Positions 4,590 to 12,806 of a stretch of DNA of 23,925 nucleotides are shown here, in pieces (the stretch's first letter is position 1; every line of letters begins with the position of its first letter). This stretch comes from JBASNZ01 sp049657775. GTDB lineage: Bacteria > Actinomycetota > Coriobacteriia > Anaerosomatales > Anaerosomataceae. Below the pieces are notes generated by a model that worked only from the letters and a program-made list of their open reading frames with translations, did no database searches and had not been told where the DNA came from. Location of the stretch: contig JBASNZ010000036.1 of NCBI GenBank assembly GCA_049657775.1, positions 1-23,925 of the forward strand, written 5' to 3'. The translations under genes and the position numbers were made by a program.

Positions 4590-6677
4590 CTACGCGATCT
4601 CGAAGTCGATCCTGCGCTCGGCGACGCTCACGTCGAGGACACGAACCCTCACGCGCTGCCCGAGCCGGTATATGAGGCCCCGATTCTCGCCGATGAGCAT
4701 GAACCGCTCCGGCTCGAACCGGTAGTAGTCGTCCGTCATCGTTTGAACGTGCACAAGGCCCTCGGCGGTGTTTTCGAGCTGCACGAAGAAACCGAACGAC
4801 ATCACACCTGCGATGAACCCGTCGAAAACCTCGCCCAGGTGATCCGCCATGAGCTCGGTGAGTTTGACCTTCTGCGAGGCGTTCTCGGCTGACTCCGCTT
4901 CGCGCTCCATGGTGGAGCAGTGCTCGGCGAGCCACTCCAGTTCGGCGGCCATGCTCGCGACGGGTTCCTTCTCGAGCGTGTCGGTCAGCTGCGCCTTGAG
5001 CAGCCGGTGCACGATCAGGTCCGGGTACCGGCGAATAGGGCTGGTGAAGTGGCAGTACGCCTCGCTCGCCAGACCGAAGTGCGGCTCCAGGAAGTCCGCG
5101 TAGCGCGCGCGCTCGAGCGCGCGAAGAAGAAGCGAGTTGATGAGGAGCTCCTCGGGACGATCCTTGGCAAACGCCACTATGCGCTGGAATGTTTGGGGGC
5201 TTGCGCCGTGAAGGTCTTTGATGGGGTAGTCGAATTCTTTGAGGATGACGGCGACCTGCGAGAGCGCGTCAGGGTCAGGATCCTCATGGATGCGGTACAC
5301 CATGGGTGCCTTGGCGTCGCGCATGTGCCGGGCAACGACCTCGTTGGCGAGGATCATCGCCTCCTCGATCATGTTGGTGGCCACCGTGCGACGGCGAAGG
5401 GACACGTCGAGCGGCTTGCCCTCGGGATCCAAGACCACACGCGCTTCGACCGTCTCAAAGTCCAGACCGCCACGTGCCACCCGGCGCTTGTGCACGGCGT
5501 CCGCAAGCGTTCGGAAATCCTCGATGGTGCTACGACACTCGGCGTCCGGATAGCCGTCTCCGGCCTGGATCCAGGCGTCGACGCTGTCGTAGTCGAGCCG
5601 CCGGTCGCTGCGCATGACCGACGGATAGAGCTGGTAGGCCTCCACGAGCCCGGTCTTGTCGCAGTCCATCTGGATGGTGAAGGTCAGTCTGTCCTCGGCG
5701 GGCTTGAGCGAGCAGATACCGTTGGAGAGTCGCTCGGGCAACATGGGCAGCACGCGATCGACCAGATATACCGAGGTGGCGCGCATGCGCGCCTCTTCGT
5801 CCACGACGCTGCCCCACGGCACATAGTGGCTTACGTCGGCGATGTGCACCCACAGGCGGAAGCCACCGGCCTGCCGCTCGATGGAGATGGCGTCGTCAAA
5901 GTCCTTGGCGTCGACAGGGTCGATCGTGATGGTGTAGACATCCCGAACGTCGACGCGGCCGCGCTCGAGCTCGCCCTCGACGTCTTGCGTAAGCGCGTTT
6001 GCCGCCTCCTCGACCGCAGGGTCGAAGGCGGTGCGCAGCGAGTGCTCGCGGATGACGATCTCCACATCAACACCCGGCGCGTCCGCCTGGCCGAGTATCT
6101 CCTGTATGACGCCCTGCATCGCGTCGCGTTTGGTCGCGTAACGAGTGATGCGAGCGACGACGATGTCACCCTGCTTGGGCCGAAGCGTACCATGCGCCAG
6201 ATCCACGAATACGTCGTGCCCGATACGGGAATCGGTGGGTGTAACGATGCCAAGACCGCCGTGTCGCTCGAAACGGCCGACGATCGAGGTGAGCGATCGC
6301 TCGATGACCTGGACGATCTCGCCGTTGCGACCCTCGCGATGCCGCTGCGTATCGAGCCGGACCGCCACTGTATCGCCGTGCATCGCACCGTTGGTATCGC
6401 GCTTGGAGACGTAGATCTCGCCGAGCGGCGTTGCGACGAACCCGAACCCGCGCCGGTTCATGCTGAGGCGACCGACGACGAGGTTTCTCTCGCGCAGCGC
6501 AAGGAACCTGCCGCCCGGGATCTCAGCGAGCGACCCGGACTTCGCGAGTCCGCGGAGCACGATCGCCACCCGGTCTTCGGAAATCCCGTCGGGCTCTAGA
6601 CGAGCGGCGATCTCCTCGGCCGTGGCTGGCTTGCCGATGCCGCTGAGCGCTTTGAGCACGAGCTTCTCCGGACGCAA
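4590..6677 (-). CDS. rnr: ribonuclease R (3'-5' exoribonuclease, RNB family)
   Basis: 695 residues. Domains in order: an N-terminal winged-helix RNase R domain (about 1-60, ATAEEIAARLE), cold-shock-type RNA-binding domains (about 65-200, with RRGFGFVATPLGEIYV), the RNB catalytic domain (about 230-560) and an S1 domain (about 610-690, VFDGFIAGVMSFGFFVQLEN). The catalytic acidic cluster is DPVDAKDFDDAIS near residue 252, and the FTSPIRRYPDLIVHRLL helix is the RNB hallmark. It degrades structured RNA and, in E. coli, faulty mRNA released by trans-translation. The lysine-rich tail of E. coli RNase R (813 aa), linked there to SmpB/tmRNA binding, is absent: this protein ends right after S1. The start is TTG at 6677, with GGAGG five bases upstream; no better ATG is near. 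Confidence 0.95.
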   Translation of the reverse strand: MRPEKLVLKALSGIGKPATAEEIAARLEPDGISEDRVAIVLRGLAKSGSLAEIPGGRFLALRERNLVVGRLSMNRRGFGFVATPLGEIYVSKRDTNGAMHGDTVAVRLDTQRHREGRNGEIVQVIERSLTSIVGRFERHGGLGIVTPTDSRIGHDVFVDLAHGTLRPKQGDIVVARITRYATKRDAMQGVIQEILGQADAPGVDVEIVIREHSLRTAFDPAVEEAANALTQDVEGELERGRVDVRDVYTITIDPVDAKDFDDAISIERQAGGFRLWVHIADVSHYVPWGSVVDEEARMRATSVYLVDRVLPMLPERLSNGICSLKPAEDRLTFTIQMDCDKTGLVEAYQLYPSVMRSDRRLDYDSVDAWIQAGDGYPDAECRSTIEDFRTLADAVHKRRVARGGLDFETVEARVVLDPEGKPLDVSLRRRTVATNMIEEAMILANEVVARHMRDAKAPMVYRIHEDPDPDALSQVAVILKEFDYPIKDLHGASPQTFQRIVAFAKDRPEELLINSLLLRALERARYADFLEPHFGLASEAYCHFTSPIRRYPDLIVHRLLKAQLTDTLEKEPVASMAAELEWLAEHCSTMEREAESAENASQKVKLTELMADHLGEVFDGFIAGVMSFGFFVQLENTAEGLVHVQTMTDDYYRFEPERFMLIGENRGLIYRLGQRVRVRVLDVSVAERRIDFEIA

Positions 6678-6753
6678 CTCCGCCTCCCCTGCGTATCGGC
6701 GAACAGTACCTGGTTTGCACTCTCGTGGGGGTTCAAGCTGCTTGCCCCGGTGC

Positions 6754-6759
6754 TACAAT
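6754..6759 (+). promoter_or_regulatory. candidate extended -10 promoter for the 6802 gene
   Basis: TGC-TACAAT (6751-6759) is an extended -10 shape. Predicted initiation near 6766 gives a 36-base leader. The -35 is weak, which is common for extended -10 promoters. It lies between divergent rnr and this gene. Confidence 0.5.
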
Positions 6760-6801
6760 GCGCGTATGGTGCAACTCTACACCTGAGCGTTCGGAGAACA
6801 C

Positions 6802-7224
6802 ATGCAACACCCCCGCGAACTAACACCGTGCCTCATCGGCACTGGCACTCTCACAAACCTGCGCGACATGGTACGCGCGATGGAGACGGTGGAAAGCTTC
6901 GAGTACCGGTACGTGGTCGATGGCGAGCCCATGGGCGACGGCCATGCCACCCTTGTGAAGATCATGGCCGACCCTGAGTCATCCACGATGCTCGTGAACG
7001 GCTGCCTGTTCCTTAACGTCGCGAGCTTCCGCTACCTCACCTTTGAGGCGGCCGAGGATGGCCTGACGGAGTTCACGCTGCATGGTGATGGCGTGACCCT
7101 CGAGCTGGTAGTGACCGAGGATGCGACCGTGGCCGAGGGTCGTCCTGTCATCCGCCTCATCGAGGACGGCGCGTTCGACCCAAGCTCGTACGTGACGCTC
7201 GACGACGAAGACGACGAGGACTAG
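6802..7224 (+). CDS. acidic cytoplasmic protein of unknown function, 140 aa
   Basis: No family recognised. The protein has no signal or membrane segment. It looks rich in beta strands (FEYRYVVDGEPM, LFLNVASFRYLTFE, EFTLHGDGVTLELVVTEDAT) and ends in a run of acidic residues (LDDEDDED). Composition and codon use match the neighbours. GGAG six bases before ATG 6802 and an extended -10 box 43 bases upstream support the start. The N-terminal MQHPRELTPCLIGTGTLTNL has a single cysteine. The stop overlaps that of the convergent S41 protease gene by four bases. The size, acidity and lack of a catalytic motif suggest a binding or regulatory protein, but that is a guess. Confidence 0.75.
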   Translation: MQHPRELTPCLIGTGTLTNLRDMVRAMETVESFEYRYVVDGEPMGDGHATLVKIMADPESSTMLVNGCLFLNVASFRYLTFEAAEDGLTEFTLHGDGVTLELVVTEDATVAEGRPVIRLIEDGAFDPSSYVTLDDEDDED

Positions 7225-8408
7225 AGCAGCTTCTTAAGCTCGGTCAAAGCCCGCTGGTACTGGGTGTCGGTCTTCTTGTCCGCCTGCTTCTCGGGCTCCA
7301 TCTTGACCTCGACATCAGGCACGACGCCCTTCTTGTCGATGATGCGCCCCTTCGGAGTCAGATAGTGGGCGATGGTCAGCTTGAGCGCTCCGCCAAAGCT
7401 GAGCTCTTCGATCTGCTGCACGCTCCCTTTGCCAAAGCTCGTCACGCCAACGAGTGTCGCACGCTTGTAGTCCTGTAGCCCGCCCGCGACGATCTCGCTT
7501 GCGGAAGCGGAATTCTCGTTGATGAGCAGCACCAGCGGGGCATCCGTTGCCACATCTCCGCTGACGCGGTAGGTCTCGTTGAGATCCTCGACTCGAGCCT
7601 CCACGGACACGGCCACCCCGTCTTTCACGAACAGCGAAAGCACGTCCACCGATGAGCTGAGCAGGCCTCCGGGGTTGTCGCGCAGGTCGAGCACGAAACC
7701 CTTCGCGCCCTTCTTGGTGAGATCGTCGATCGCCTCACGGATATCCTCGGCAGCAGGATCGCTGAACGAGTACAGGCGGATGTAGCCGATGTCGCCATCG
7801 ACGATCTCCTTCTCGATGTTGGGAACATCGATCTTGGCCCGCGTGATACTGAACTCCTTCGGCGTCTCAGAGCCGTCGCGCAGAATCCCGAGCTTGACCT
7901 TGGTACCCTCCTCGCCGCGAATGCGTTTCACGACCTCGTCGAGGTCCCACTTGTCGCGCACAACACCATCGATGGAGGCGATGATGTCCTCGGACTTGAG
8001 TCCCGCGCGCGCGGCAGGTGTGTCAGGGATGACGGACACGACGTACGGCTTGCCGTCACGCTCCGAGATGGTGATCCCGATGCCGTAGAACGTGCCTTCC
8101 GTCTGCTCGTTGAAGTAGCCGTAGTGCTCCTCGTCGAAGTAGAGCGCATACGGGTCGCCGAGCGACTCAAGCATGCCCTTCACGACACCTGCGGTCATCG
8201 ACGCATCGTCGCTGGGCGCAAGCGCCTCACGCTCGATGATGGAGCGGACCTCGCTTGCCGCCCGCTCCGGCGTTGCCGACGCATCACCCACGCCGGGAAC
8301 CGCGATGGATCGCGTGCCGCGACCCAGCACGAGACCACCGGCGAACGCCAGCGCAAGCATGCTAAGAGCCAGGGCGCCGATGATGGTGCCCTTGAGAAGC
8401 TTGTTCAT
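7221..8408 (-). CDS. C-terminal processing peptidase, S41 family, PDZ-containing
   Basis: 395 residues. An N-terminal signal anchor (about 7-29, GTIIGALALSMLALAFAGGL) exports the protein. A PDZ domain (about 107-185, with GIGITI, PAARAGLKSEDIIASIDG) precedes the S41 core. The catalytic set can be placed by comparison with E. coli Prc: S302 in NENSASASEIVAG, K327 and Q331 in SFGKGSVQ. DLRDNPGGLL is the family's conserved loop. A Lys/Glu-rich C-terminus follows. Such proteases cleave envelope proteins from their C-termini; in other bacteria a CtpA-like gene next to ftsEX works in the wall or division apparatus. It starts five bases after the ftsX stop, with AAGG inside the ftsX end as ribosome site, so it is the third gene of the ftsE-ftsX operon. 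The stop overlaps the convergent gene. Confidence 0.94.
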   Translation of the reverse strand: MNKLLKGTIIGALALSMLALAFAGGLVLGRGTRSIAVPGVGDASATPERAASEVRSIIEREALAPSDDASMTAGVVKGMLESLGDPYALYFDEEHYGYFNEQTEGTFYGIGITISERDGKPYVVSVIPDTPAARAGLKSEDIIASIDGVVRDKWDLDEVVKRIRGEEGTKVKLGILRDGSETPKEFSITRAKIDVPNIEKEIVDGDIGYIRLYSFSDPAAEDIREAIDDLTKKGAKGFVLDLRDNPGGLLSSSVDVLSLFVKDGVAVSVEARVEDLNETYRVSGDVATDAPLVLLINENSASASEIVAGGLQDYKRATLVGVTSFGKGSVQQIEELSFGGALKLTIAHYLTPKGRIIDKKGVVPDVEVKMEPEKQADKKTDTQYQRALTELKKLL

Positions 8409-8412
8409 CGAG

Positions 8413-9327
8413 TTAGACCTTAAGGTATCTGCGCAGGGCGAACGACGACCCGGCAAGACCGATCACGACGCCGCCGACGATGAGGATGGCGGCTATCTGT
8501 GCGGAGTTGCCGGCCGAGAGCGTCACAGGCAGGAAGGACACGGTCTCCTCCACGTTGGGCATGACGAAGACTTGCAGTGCACCAAGCGTCGCGAGAGCGA
8601 GAAGCGCGCCAAGGAGGCTCTGGATAAGACCTTCGAGCAGGAACGGCGTGCGGATGAACCAATTGGACGCGCCAACGAGCCGCATGATGCCGATCTCCTT
8701 GCGTCGCGCGTAGATCGCGAGACGGATGGTGTTGTTGATGAAGATGAGGCTGATAACCGCGAGCATCACGATGAAGACGACGCCGACGGTACGCAGAATG
8801 CGCGTGAACGCGAAGAGCTGCGTCACGATCTGCTGACCGTACTTGAGCGACCGCTCGGGGTCGTCCGGTCGATCGCAGACCTTGAGGAACGTCTGGTTCG
8901 CCTTGATGGTCTCCACCACGGCGATGACATCCTGCGGCTTCGTGGTATCCACATCGAGCGACGCGGGCAGCGGGTTGACCTCAAGCTGCTCGACGATCTC
9001 GGGGCTCTCGGTCATGGATGCCTTGAACTCCTCAAGCGCCTCTTCTTTGGAGGTGTACTTGATGTTCTTGACGCGCGGGTCGGCAGCGAGGTCGGACTGA
9101 AGCGCGTCCACGTCCTCGGGCGCCGCTCCGTCTTTGAGGAAGATCCGGATGGAGACCTTCTCCTCGACGTTGCGCACGACCTGGCCGACGATCATGGATC
9201 CGCCGACCGAGACGCCGACCAGGAGCAACGACAGGTAGATCGTGATGATGGCGCCCAGGCTCATCACCCAGTTGCGGCGGAAGCTGACAACCGACTCCCG
9301 CATGAAGTAGCCGAGGTTAATCGCCAT
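8413..9327 (-). CDS. ftsX: cell division protein FtsX (permease-like subunit)
   Basis: 304 residues with the standard FtsX layout: cytoplasmic N-terminus, TM1 (about 22-48), a large extracellular loop (about 50-175), TM2 (about 180-198), TM3 (about 228-253) and TM4 (about 275-295), ending RRYLKV. The segment IRLAIYARRKEIGIMRLVGA is the MacB/FtsX family's conserved cytoplasmic helix contacting FtsE. With FtsE it transmits ATP hydrolysis across the membrane to switch on peptidoglycan hydrolases at the septum. The extracellular loop, the contact for the hydrolase, contains one cysteine (C151). The ATG at 9327 lies inside the end of ftsE (11-base overlap), implying translational coupling. No hydrolase gene is adjacent, but the S41 protease follows directly. 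Confidence 0.96.
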   Translation of the reverse strand: MAINLGYFMRESVVSFRRNWVMSLGAIITIYLSLLLVGVSVGGSMIVGQVVRNVEEKVSIRIFLKDGAAPEDVDALQSDLAADPRVKNIKYTSKEEALEEFKASMTESPEIVEQLEVNPLPASLDVDTTKPQDVIAVVETIKANQTFLKVCDRPDDPERSLKYGQQIVTQLFAFTRILRTVGVVFIVMLAVISLIFINNTIRLAIYARRKEIGIMRLVGASNWFIRTPFLLEGLIQSLLGALLALATLGALQVFVMPNVEETVSFLPVTLSAGNSAQIAAILIVGGVVIGLAGSSFALRRYLKV

Positions 9328-10003
9328 CGCCGTACACCCCCCGATCCTGGTCGCGGATAATGCGGCCGTTCTCGAGAGCGATGACGCGCTTGCGCATCGA
9401 GTCGACCATCTCGCGGTCGTGTGTGGCCACGAGCACGGTCGTGCCCGTCTTGTTGATTCGGGAGAGCAGGCTCATGATGCCGAGCGACGTCGCAGGATCA
9501 AGGTTACCGGTCGGCTCGTCGGCCAGCAGGAGCGGCGGACGGTTGACGAACGCGCGGGCAATGGATACTCGCTGCTGCTCGCCACCGGAAAGCTCATCGG
9601 GATACGAGTCTATCTTCTCCTCGAGACCCACGAGGCGCAGCACCTCGGGCACCTGCGTGCGCACGACGTGCCTGCTGCGGCCGATGACCTCGAGCGCGAA
9701 TGCCACATTCTCGTAGGTCGTCTTGTTGGGAAGGAGCTTGAAGTCCTGGAAGACACAGCCGATGTTTCGGCGCAGGAACGGCACCTTCCAGTTCTTCATC
9801 TTGTTGACGTCCTGACCCGCCACGAGGATCGACCCGGTGGAGGGCAGGATCTCGCGCAGGAGGAGCTTTATGAACGTTGACTTGCCGGAGCCCGAATGAC
9901 CGACCAGGAAGACGAATTCGCCCTGCTCGATCTCTACGTTCACCTCGGACAACGCGGGCTTGTCAGCAACGTACGCCTTGCTGACGTTCCGCATGGATAT
10001 CAT
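9317..10003 (-). CDS. ftsE: cell division ATP-binding protein FtsE
   Basis: 228 residues, an ABC ATPase. Walker A GHSGSGKST (about 35-43), Q-loop CVFQDFKLLPNKTTYENVAF, signature ELSGGEQQRVSIARAF, Walker B LLLADEPTGNLDP and H-switch VLVATHDREMV are all intact. IGCVFQDFKLLP is typical of FtsE rather than lipoprotein exporters. It pairs with FtsX to couple ATP hydrolysis to septal wall remodelling. Start: ATG at 10003; a second ATG three codons in is possible. Only a weak ribosome site is seen. It is the first gene of ftsE-ftsX-S41 protease, with a candidate promoter just upstream. In many bacteria prfB is directly upstream; here five genes intervene in secA-to-ftsE order. Confidence 0.97.
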   Translation of the reverse strand: MISMRNVSKAYVADKPALSEVNVEIEQGEFVFLVGHSGSGKSTFIKLLLREILPSTGSILVAGQDVNKMKNWKVPFLRRNIGCVFQDFKLLPNKTTYENVAFALEVIGRSRHVVRTQVPEVLRLVGLEEKIDSYPDELSGGEQQRVSIARAFVNRPPLLLADEPTGNLDPATSLGIMSLLSRINKTGTTVLVATHDREMVDSMRKRVIALENGRIIRDQDRGVYGDGD

Positions 10004-10040
10004 GGGTGCTCGATTCTGTTGGCTACGATTCCCGGGGGCT

Positions 10041-10046
10041 ATTCTA
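10041..10046 (-). promoter_or_regulatory. candidate extended -10 promoter for ftsE
   Basis: The minus strand reads TGC-TAGAAT (10049 to 10041). Initiation near 10034 would give a leader of about 31 bases to the ftsE ATG. The same box shape precedes secA and prfB. No convincing -35. Confidence 0.45.
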
Positions 10047-10050
10047 GCAA

Positions 10051-10080
10051 ACCGGCTGCCTCTCTAGTGGCCGGGCGCAC
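10051..10080 (-). terminator. weak hairpin, possible terminator after the transketolase operon
   Basis: On the minus strand CCGGC and GCCGG can pair across a 13-base loop and are followed by TTTG. The stem is short, so this is only a candidate. If real it would separate the prfB-transketolase operon from ftsE. Confidence 0.25.
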
Positions 10081-10107
10081 ATGCGACACCCGACCTTCAC
10101 ACAACCT

Positions 10108-11049
10108 TCACGCGCGTGCGGTCATGACCCGCCTCGCTGCCGCGGCGATATCGTCCGCCGTGAGACCGAAATGAACCATGAGCGCCTCGGGATCACCCGA
10201 GGTACCGAAGGTGTCGGGGACGCCTACCCTGCGAAGCGGAACGGGCCCATTCTCGCCGAGTGCCTCGGCGACCGCGGAGCCCAGTCCGCCGATGATGGAG
10301 TGCTCCTCGGCAGTGACCACCGCACCGGTCTTTCGGGCCGATGCCACAAGTGTGGCCACATCGAGCGGCTTGATCGTTGCAACGTCGATCACCTCAGCGC
10401 CGACGCCCGCAGAGGCGAGCACCTCGGCCGCGGCAAGCGCGCGCTCGACCATGACGCCGCACGCGGCGATCGTCACGTCGGTGCCCTCACGCAGCACGTA
10501 CGCGCGACCGAGTTCGAACTCGAAGCCTTCGTCGTACACGAGCGGAACCGACGCGCGTCCGAGCCGTACGTAGAACGGGCCCGGTGTCGTCGCGGCCACG
10601 CGGAGCGCGCCTGCAGCCGCACGAGCATCAGCAGGCACGAGCACGCGCATTCCGGGCAACACGCGCATGAGCGCGATGTCTTCCACCATCTGATGGCTGC
10701 CCCCATCGGGGCCGACAGTGATACCCGCGTGCGTCGGTGCAAGCTTCACGTTGAGACCCGCGTAGCACACGGTGTTGCGAACCTGGTCGTACGCTCGACC
10801 GGCGGCGAACACCGCGAACGAGCCCGTGAACGCGATCTTCCCGCCAACCGCGAGACCCGCTGCGGTCCCGATCATGTTCTGCTCGGCGATACCGGCGTTG
10901 AAGAAGCGCTCGGGGTAGGCCTTCTCGAACGTGGCCGTAGTCGTCGACTTGGACAGGTCGGCCTCGACGACGACCACGTCAACGCCCTCTTTCACGAGTT
11001 CCACGAGAGTGGCCCCGTACGCCTCACGAGTTGCGCGCTTCTCGCTCAC
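10108..11049 (-). CDS. transketolase, C-terminal subunit (pyrimidine-binding and C-terminal domains)
   Basis: 313 residues covering the second half of transketolase. AGIAEQNMIGTAAGLAVGGK carries the conserved Glu that activates thiamine diphosphate. AGLNVKLAPTHAGITVGPDG with GGSHQMVEDIALMR is the split-transketolase version of the substrate-side loop. The C-terminal Rossmann-like domain includes EVIDVATIKPLD. Together with the N-terminal subunit it moves two-carbon units between sugar phosphates (pentose phosphate route). Start: GTG at 11049, overlapping the N-subunit stop as GTGA, with GGCGG upstream; the longer frame to 11268 is only an artefact. Split transketolases are common in archaea, Firmicutes and Actinobacteria. 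DXS and related enzymes share the fold, but the two-gene split and the HPGGSL partner favour transketolase. Confidence 0.93.
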   Translation of the reverse strand: MSEKRATREAYGATLVELVKEGVDVVVVEADLSKSTTTATFEKAYPERFFNAGIAEQNMIGTAAGLAVGGKIAFTGSFAVFAAGRAYDQVRNTVCYAGLNVKLAPTHAGITVGPDGGSHQMVEDIALMRVLPGMRVLVPADARAAAGALRVAATTPGPFYVRLGRASVPLVYDEGFEFELGRAYVLREGTDVTIAACGVMVERALAAAEVLASAGVGAEVIDVATIKPLDVATLVASARKTGAVVTAEEHSIIGGLGSAVAEALGENGPVPLRRVGVPDTFGTSGDPEALMVHFGLTADDIAAAARRVMTARA

Positions 11050-11900
11050 AGTGCACCGCCTTCCGGGCAGCCGAGTTCGCCCAGGGCCTGCGCGACCTGC
11101 TCGGCGCTTGGCGCCTTGCCATGCCAGTCGGCGTTGCCCTCCATGAATGACACGCCCTTGCCCTTGACGGTGGAGCACACGATCGCAACCGGGCGACCGC
11201 CGGCCTCCGCGCGGGCACGCGCCGAGGAGAGAACGCTCGTGAGTGCGTCGACGTCGTGCCCGTCGCACGCTACGGTGTCCCAGCCGAACGACGCGAACTT
11301 GGATGCGATGTCACCGAGGCACATGACCTCGGAGCACGCACCATCTATCTGCAAGCCGTTGTTGTCCACGATGGCGACGACGTTCGTGAGGCCGTGGTGC
11401 GGGGCGAACATGGCCGCCTCCCAGACCTCACCCTCCTGAAGCTCCCCGTCACCGAGGAGACAGAAGACCGTGGAGTCGCCAGCCGAGTCCAGCCGAAGCG
11501 AAAGCCCGATCCCGTTCGCAATCGCCAGACCCTGGCCGAGCGACCCGGTGGAGACCTCCACACCCGGCGTCTTCTTGCTGTCCGGATGGCCCTGAAGGAT
11601 CGAGCCCAGCTTGCGAAGCGTCATGAGATGCTCGCGCTCGAAGTAGCCCGTCTCAGCGAGTGCCGCGTAGAGCACCGGTGCCGCGTGCCCCTTGGACAGA
11701 ACGAACCTGTCGCGCCCAGGCATATCGGGGTGCGCCGGATCGTGCCGCATGACCGTGCCGTAGAGTGTCGCGACGATGTCGGTTGCAGAGAGCGAGCCGC
11801 CGGGATGGCCCGAACCCGCCTCGCCAAGCATGCGCACGATGTCACAGCGCATCCGGGTGGCGAGCTTGCGCACCGCCGTCGCGTCCATGGTGCCGGTCAT
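11046..11900 (-). CDS. transketolase, N-terminal subunit (thiamine diphosphate-binding)
   Basis: 284 residues. GEAGSGHPGGSLSATDIVAT near residue 26 is the transketolase N-terminal signature. SKGHAAPVLYAAL and EVSTGSLGQGLAIANGIGLS are substrate and cofactor contacts. GDGELQEGEVWEAAMFAPHH with IVDNN is the Mg/thiamine-pyrophosphate motif (GDG...N). The second half of the enzyme is supplied by the next gene. ATG at 11900 follows GGGAG at six bases and begins directly after the stop of the upstream YitT-like gene (zero spacing). Its own stop overlaps the start of the C-subunit, so the two subunits are made in step. An alternative start four codons later (MDATAV) is possible. Confidence 0.95.
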   Translation of the reverse strand: MTGTMDATAVRKLATRMRCDIVRMLGEAGSGHPGGSLSATDIVATLYGTVMRHDPAHPDMPGRDRFVLSKGHAAPVLYAALAETGYFEREHLMTLRKLGSILQGHPDSKKTPGVEVSTGSLGQGLAIANGIGLSLRLDSAGDSTVFCLLGDGELQEGEVWEAAMFAPHHGLTNVVAIVDNNGLQIDGACSEVMCLGDIASKFASFGWDTVACDGHDVDALTSVLSSARARAEAGGRPVAIVCSTVKGKGVSFMEGNADWHGKAPSAEQVAQALGELGCPEGGAL

Positions 11901-12806
11901 CTAGACTCCCATCTCCTTGAAACCTTCGCCTAGCGCTTCGTATATGTCGGATACCACGACGAACGCCCCAGGGTCCACCGCATGGACGAGCGCCTTGAGC
12001 GCGTCGAGCTCACGACGCGACACGACCGTCATAATGACCTCGCGTTCCTCTCCCGAGTAAAGACCGCGGCCTTTGAGCCCGGTGGCTCCCCTGCCCAGCT
12101 GTTGGAGGATCGCCTCGCCGATCTCATCGGACTGCTCGGAGATGATGTACGCGGCCTTCTCAACGGACAGGCCCTCCTGGACCAGATCGATCACGCGACC
12201 CATGACGACGACGGCGACCGCGCCGTAGAGCGCCAGGTCCGGACCGAACTTGATCGCCGCGGCGAGTGTGACAACCGCATCCGCCGCCAGCATCATCTGC
12301 CCGACGCCGAAGTTGGTCCTGTCCGCGAGGAGCTGCGCCACGATATCGGTGCCCCCCGTGTTGCCTCGCGCCTTGAAGACGAGGCCCATGCCGATGCCCG
12401 TGATGGCACCGCCGTACAGCACGGCGAGCAACTGATCGTTGGCTGCCAGATGCGGCGTGATGGGTGCCAGCACGTCGATCGCGACCGACAGCGCCACCAT
12501 CCCGTAGATGGTTCGCGTCCCGTAGCGCCAGCCCCTGAACGAGACCGCGACCACAAGCAGCACGGCGTTCATCGCGAGCATCATCACGCCCACGGGGATG
12601 GTGAAACCCTGGTCCTTGAAGGTGTAGAACAGCACGGTCGACAGACCCGAGACGCCCCCTGCAGCGAGCTTGTTGGGGATGAGGAACGCGTTCAGACCCC
12701 ACGCGGTGATGAGGATGCCGAGCGTCATGATCATGTAGTCGCGAACGCGACGGCTCTTGAGTACGTTCTGAGGCACCCCGCCACCGAGGACACGCTTCGC
12801 CATCAT
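11901..12806 (-). CDS. YitT family membrane protein (DUF161/DUF2179)
   Basis: 301 residues from ATG 12806. About five to six transmembrane helices lie between residues 25 and 200 (TLGILITAWGLNAFLIP, VGVMMLAMNAVLLVVAVSF, then LAVLYGGAITGIGMGLVF). GNTGGTDIVAQLL is the family's conserved loop. The C-terminal soluble DUF2179 domain (about 220-300) contains GATGLKGRGLYSGEEREVIM, the typical 'rGvT...G.Y.......l' segment. Function is unproven; substrate transport has been suggested for some members. The start ATG overlaps the upstream stop as TAATG and has GGAGG nine bases upstream, which decides it against a GTG at 12812. It is held in one mRNA with prfB, the PHP gene and transketolase. Confidence 0.92.
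   Translation of the reverse strand: MMAKRVLGGGVPQNVLKSRRVRDYMIMTLGILITAWGLNAFLIPNKLAAGGVSGLSTVLFYTFKDQGFTIPVGVMMLAMNAVLLVVAVSFRGWRYGTRTIYGMVALSVAIDVLAPITPHLAANDQLLAVLYGGAITGIGMGLVFKARGNTGGTDIVAQLLADRTNFGVGQMMLAADAVVTLAAAIKFGPDLALYGAVAVVVMGRVIDLVQEGLSVEKAAYIISEQSDEIGEAILQQLGRGATGLKGRGLYSGEEREVIMTVVSRRELDALKALVHAVDPGAFVVVSDIYEALGEGFKEMGV

Noticed and set aside
3457..4935. 492-aa version of the M42 peptidase with a long N-terminus
   Set aside because: The extra 139 residues overlap rnr and are Arg/His-rich; ATG 4518 has a good ribosome site and matches the family N-terminus.
4920..6599. 559-aa plus-strand reading frame
   Set aside because: Antisense to rnr in a mirror frame; no ribosome site and no recognisable domain.
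8173..9360. 395-aa plus-strand reading frame
   Set aside because: Antisense to ftsX and the S41 protease start; His/Asp/Arg-rich shadow.
10081..11439. 452-aa plus-strand reading frame
   Set aside because: Antisense to both transketolase subunits; no motif, composition of a shadow.
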